Below are positions 61,152-64,000 of a stretch of DNA of 64,000 nucleotides, in pieces. The stretch spans positions 81,656 to 145,655 of the forward strand of contig JAHYIY010000003.1 of the NCBI GenBank assembly GCA_019429255.1, given 5' to 3'. The translations under genes and the position numbers were made by a program. The notes under the pieces were generated by a model, which saw only the letters and a list, made by a program, of their open reading frames with translations, had not been told where the DNA came from and ran no database searches. The number at the start of each line of letters is the position of its first letter. Position 1 is the stretch's first letter. Origin of the DNA: Desulfuromonadales bacterium. GTDB lineage: Bacteria > Desulfobacterota > Desulfuromonadia > Desulfuromonadales > Geopsychrobacteraceae.

Positions 61152-63065
61152 TCAACACACCGAAGACTTGCGGTCAGTAACAGAGAGTTTTTTGTTCGCG
61201 GTCGGCGAATATTCCGGCACCAGCTGCTTAAGCCCCACTCCTACAGCCTTAAAATCAAGGATTTTGGCACTGGCAACCAGGGCGGCAATCTGTTCTACCA
61301 GTTGCTGATGGGGCGGCGTTACCGACTGGGCAATGCAGATTTTCCTATGAGGGGTCGGCAGCACCCCTTCATCATCCAGCAGCAATTCTTCGTAAAGCTT
61401 TTCACCGGGGCGCAAGCCGACATAAACGATATCGACATCTTCATACGGCACAAGGCCGGAAAGGCGGATCATCTCTTCGGCCAGGGTTGTGATTTTAACC
61501 GGCTCGCCCATATCAAAAAGATAAATCTCCCCCCCCTGACCCATACTGCCGGCTTGCAATACCAGTTGCGTCGCCTCGGGAATCGTCATGAAAAAGCGCG
61601 TTACCTCCGGATGGGTCACCGTCACCGGCCCCCCGGCCTCAATCTGTTGCTGGAAGGTTGGAATAACGCTGCCGTTACTCCCCAACACATTGCCAAAGCG
61701 GGTCGTAACAAAACGGGTTTTTGATCTATTATTCAGGGATTGCACATACATTTCGGCAATGCGCTTGGTCGTTCCCATCACATTGGTGGGACGTACCGCC
61801 TTGTCCGTCGACACCATGACAAACTTTTCAACCCCGTAATAATCAGAGGCATCCGCCAGCAACACGGTGCCCTGCACATTATTGTTGACTGCTTCCGCCG
61901 GATTCGCCTCCATTAATGGTACATGCTTGTAGGCTGCCGCATGAAACACCACCTGGGGTTGCTGTTGATCAAAAATAACGTTGACCCGTGAGCGGTTTCG
62001 CACATCCCCAATCACCGGAACAATAGGCACATGCTGATGTGCCTTGGCTAACTCCTGTTCAATCATAAAAAGGGGCGTTTCACCATTTTCAAACAGAATC
62101 AGTTTGGCCGGATTAAAACGCATAACCTGGCGACAGATTTCACTACCGATACTCCCCCCCGCACCGGTCACCAACACCCTTTTACCTTCGATATAATTCT
62201 GGATATTTTTACAATCAAGAGAAATCGGTTCACGACCAAGCAGATCGTTGAGATCGATCTGGCGGATCTGCTGAACGGTAACGCGGCCATCAATCAGCTC
62301 ACCGACACCAGGCAGCACCTTGAATTGACATTGATATTTCTGACAGCGATTAACAATAGAGCGGATTTCACGCCCGGTAGCAGACGGAATCGCAATGATA
62401 ATTTCATCAATCAGGTGCCGGCCCAACAAATGCTCAAGGTCGCCCTGGTTGCCCAGCACCTTAAGGCCTTGAAAGTGAGCATAACGCTTGGCCGGATCGT
62501 CATCAACGAAGCCGACCAGATCAATATTTAGCTCCTGATTCTGACGAATCTCCCGGACAATCATCTGACCGGCATCCCCGGCCCCGACCACCAGAACCTG
62601 TTTCGTTTGATGCTTCGTTTGATCCGAGTTTTTTGCTTGACGCCAGGGACGATAGCTTTCACGTATGATACGCGTAGCAAAACGAACCCCACCCACCATA
62701 AGAAAACAAAAAATGCCATCCAGCACCAGAACCGATCGCGGAATGAGATTGAGACGATAGACCAGCACCGCATAAACAACAAAGATCAGGGAACCAAGCA
62801 GATTGGCTTTAACGATCTGGACCAGATCGGGCATGGAGACATAGCGCCACCAGCCCCTGAAAGCACCGAAGAACCAGAATGTTGTCAATTTGATAACCAC
62901 AACTGCCGGGATCAGTTCAGCAATTCTGCCATGATAGAGAGATGGGATGGTCAAATCAAAACGTACAGTATAGGCGAGCAATAAAGACGCCATAATAATC
63001 AAAGCCGTCAGCACAAAGGTGATGACAAGGCGGTATCGCTGAAAACGTTGAATAAATATATCCAT
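61152..63065 (-). CDS. Membrane-bound UDP-GlcNAc 4,6-dehydratase/epimerase (WbpM/PglF/CapD type)
   Basis: 637 residues. Four membrane helices (about 12-125) precede a CoA-binding-like domain ('VLVVGAGDAGQMIVREI', about 165-180) and the SDR catalytic domain: 'VTGAGGSIGSEICRQV' (about 295-310) and 'VSTDKAVRPTNVMGTTKR' (about 433-450). Met in the place of the usual Tyr is the mark of this 4,6-dehydratase class. It starts synthesis of N-acetylated 6-deoxy sugars such as QuiNAc or FucNAc for surface glycans or protein glycosylation. ugd follows 181 bases downstream. Confidence 0.93.
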   Translation of the reverse strand: MDIFIQRFQRYRLVITFVLTALIIMASLLLAYTVRFDLTIPSLYHGRIAELIPAVVVIKLTTFWFFGAFRGWWRYVSMPDLVQIVKANLLGSLIFVVYAVLVYRLNLIPRSVLVLDGIFCFLMVGGVRFATRIIRESYRPWRQAKNSDQTKHQTKQVLVVGAGDAGQMIVREIRQNQELNIDLVGFVDDDPAKRYAHFQGLKVLGNQGDLEHLLGRHLIDEIIIAIPSATGREIRSIVNRCQKYQCQFKVLPGVGELIDGRVTVQQIRQIDLNDLLGREPISLDCKNIQNYIEGKRVLVTGAGGSIGSEICRQVMRFNPAKLILFENGETPLFMIEQELAKAHQHVPIVPVIGDVRNRSRVNVIFDQQQPQVVFHAAAYKHVPLMEANPAEAVNNNVQGTVLLADASDYYGVEKFVMVSTDKAVRPTNVMGTTKRIAEMYVQSLNNRSKTRFVTTRFGNVLGSNGSVIPTFQQQIEAGGPVTVTHPEVTRFFMTIPEATQLVLQAGSMGQGGEIYLFDMGEPVKITTLAEEMIRLSGLVPYEDVDIVYVGLRPGEKLYEELLLDDEGVLPTPHRKICIAQSVTPPHQQLVEQIAALVASAKILDFKAVGVGLKQLVPEYSPTANKKLSVTDRKSSVC

Positions 63066-63121
63066 GAACTACAACCCCCCGGAAATTTGAAAAACGCGGA
63101 ATGAATCTGTGATTAGATTCG

Positions 63122-63171
63122 GGAACTAATTAGTTCTCGTCCGGAAACGGTTATTTTCCGCCGTGGCGGCG
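63122..63171. other. Cluster of small inverted repeats
   Basis: GAACTAATTAGTTC is a 14-bp perfect palindrome at the left end; then CGGAAA-cggtta-TTTTCCG and CCGCC-gt-GGCGG hairpins follow directly. It separates the dehydratase promoter from the AbiEii-like fragment. The low-complexity DNA looks like a junction scar. Confidence 0.5.
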
Positions 63172-63435
63172 TTAATCTGCGGTCTTTGGTATTGACCTCT
63201 GTGCTTGGATAATCAGGCCCGAGGTCCCCAGATCGACCCCATAGTGATTGCGCAGCATTACCGGGCGCCGATCGTAGCTCGGCAGCGCACAAATATCAAT
63301 ATTGATGCTTTGAGCCGGCACATGCTTACGATCTGGTCGTGTCAGCATCCGTAGTTTCCAGGTATCGACGTTGCCCTCTTCGCGGAGCGGATCACTGACA
63401 GAGACCGGCAATCCATATTTCTTAAACGTCTTCGT
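63172..63435 (-). pseudogene. Fragment of an AbiEii-like nucleotidyltransferase toxin gene
   Basis: A minus-strand frame of about 85 codons with no ATG and no ribosome site (first possible start TTG 63411) encodes 'NVDTWKLRMLTRPDRKHVP', 'QSINIDICALPSYDRRPVML' and 'RNHYGVDLGTSGLIIQA'. Such a run - an Asn-Ile-Asp strand, then 'PSYDRRP' and 'LIIQA(R/E)S' - resembles the middle of AbiEii/AbiGii (DUF1814) toxins. The N-terminal nucleotide-binding GS motif and the C-terminal 'EILADK' part are absent; the frame ends with unrelated residues. It looks like a remnant of a type IV toxin-antitoxin locus. This is my recognition and needs a profile search. Confidence 0.5.
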
Positions 63436-63488
63436 TCAGCTTCTACTAAAAGAGTAAACGGTAAACACCTGACCCCTCAGGCTTCTTT

Positions 63489-63884
63489 TCACCAAACAGT
63501 CACGACATGTTTATACTCAAGGATTTTTCGATCACAGGTAATAAGCGGTACAGCCAGTCGCCGGGCGAGAGAGATAATCATTCTATCCGCTGGGTCTTTA
63601 TGAAAATCACCAGGAAGTTGAGTGCCGGCGATGGCGTCAACGGGTGAAAGGGGTTCAATCACTGTTGCCGGATAACTTCTTGCCAATTCATACCACTGCG
63701 ATATATCCATAGGGATAACAAGTTTCCCCGATTGAACCTTAACTGCCACCTCCCAAACAGAGATAGAAGAGAGAATCAGAGCTCCTGTTTCCTGCTCTTG
63801 CTCGATGAATTTAACAGCAGCTGGAGATAATTTGGCAGGATCATGCAACCACCACAGCCAGACTTGTGTATCAAGCACAATCAT
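63489..63884 (-). CDS. PIN-domain toxin (VapC family)
   Basis: 131 residues from the ATG at 63884; a longer frame to 63902 overlaps the upstream gene and is rejected. The PIN acidic residues are present: D in 'IVLDTQVW', E in 'SSISVWEVAVKV', and D in 'DPADRMIISLA' with 'LITCDRKILEY' beyond. It is a likely RNase, often tRNA-specific. Its ATG overlaps the antitoxin stop (ATGA), the usual vapBC order. 'LWWLHDPAKLS' is typical of the type that pairs with DUF2281 or Phd antitoxins. Confidence 0.88.
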   Translation of the reverse strand: MIVLDTQVWLWWLHDPAKLSPAAVKFIEQEQETGALILSSISVWEVAVKVQSGKLVIPMDISQWYELARSYPATVIEPLSPVDAIAGTQLPGDFHKDPADRMIISLARRLAVPLITCDRKILEYKHVVTVW

Positions 63885-64000
63885 GATTCTAACGCATCCC
63901 ACAATTCTGGAGCAGGCTCATCAAAATCGTCAGCGATGGAGATGGTAACAGTTCGCAATGGAAAGCGCTTATTTTTATCCGGAAAGGTATCGGGCGGAAT
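63881..64000 (-). CDS. VapB/DUF2281-type antitoxin, 3' end only
   Basis: The minus strand from the window edge reads in one frame to a TGA at 63883-63881, encoding 39 residues that end 'TISIADDFDEPAPELWDALES'. 'DDFDEP' near the C-terminus is a hallmark of antitoxins that precede PIN toxins of this type; the acidic tail would bind VapC. The gene starts beyond the window. It shares ATGA with the toxin. Confidence 0.65.
   Translation of the reverse strand: MPPDTFPDKNKRFPLRTVTISIADDFDEPAPELWDALES

Overview
The window looks like a chromosomal core segment of a Desulfuromonadales/Geobacter-like bacterium (Desulfobacterota). This rests on the family mix and gene order: rpoZ-gmk-yicC beside a Rel enzyme, hfq-miaA-mutL, a very long DHH-CBS-poly(A)-polymerase fusion, a DUF512 radical SAM protein, an ExeA-type ATPase with a long TPR protein, and PyrK/PyrD. 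It is an inference without database support. I saw no rRNA, tRNA, prophage, insertion sequence or CRISPR array. Coding density is high, most genes lie on the minus strand, and many neighbours overlap by 1-8 bases, which suggests long operons.

Layout. 1-5 kb: a YihY membrane protein (cut by the left edge), a paired M16 peptidase system with one active and one inactive subunit, and a patatin-like lipase. 5-8 kb: purB and a phosphofructokinase with pyrophosphate-type active-site residues. 8-13 kb: a sigma54 response regulator, its membrane sensor kinase, and a polyprenyl diphosphate synthase. 13-17 kb: a membrane-anchored HTH protein with an EF-hand-like loop, a promoter-plus-terminator unit that looks like a small RNA gene, a CBS/DRTGG family II pyrophosphatase with a hidden small membrane ORF upstream, and an ArsR regulator. 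17-25 kb: a tautomerase, a lipoprotein, family 4 uracil-DNA glycosylase, a Zn phospholipase C-like protein, coaBC, an MBL hydrolase, a YhaM-like exonuclease, an FAD protein and UspA. 25-30 kb: TPR lipoprotein, unknown protein, PfkB kinase, mtnP, rlmN. 30-37 kb: ndk, rdgB, rph, amidase, DHH phosphoesterase, LOG-like protein, copA. 37-41 kb: DUF512 protein, hfq, miaA, mutL. 41-47 kb: exeA-like ATPase, TPR protein, rluB, scpB, scpA, M50 protease. 47-52 kb: DHH-CBS-poly(A) polymerase fusion, pyrD, pyrK, rimI. 52-55 kb: purM, purN, rpmB. 55-61 kb: ridA, rel, rpoZ, gmk, yicC, ugd. 61-64 kb: a UDP-sugar 4,6-dehydratase, then a small accessory patch with a decayed AbiEii-like toxin fragment and a VapBC-type pair running off the right edge.

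The least explained material is between genes. A structured, inverted-repeat-bounded element of about 155 bp (family A) occurs four times, with one collapsed remnant and one diverged relative. A second family of about 170 bp (family B) occurs twice in opposite orientation. A short GC-rich palindrome (family C) occurs twice, and heptanucleotide tandem repeats recur at several intergenic sites.

Functional themes: purine synthesis and salvage (purB, purM, purN, gmk, ndk, rdgB, mtnP), pyrimidine synthesis (pyrK/pyrD), pyrophosphate handling (PPi-type phosphofructokinase, family II PPase), RNA processing and modification (rph, YhaM-like, YicC, miaA, rlmN, rluB, Hfq, tRNA nucleotidyltransferase-like fusion), stringent response (a Rel whose hydrolase domain looks degenerate) and envelope polysaccharide (ugd, 4,6-dehydratase).
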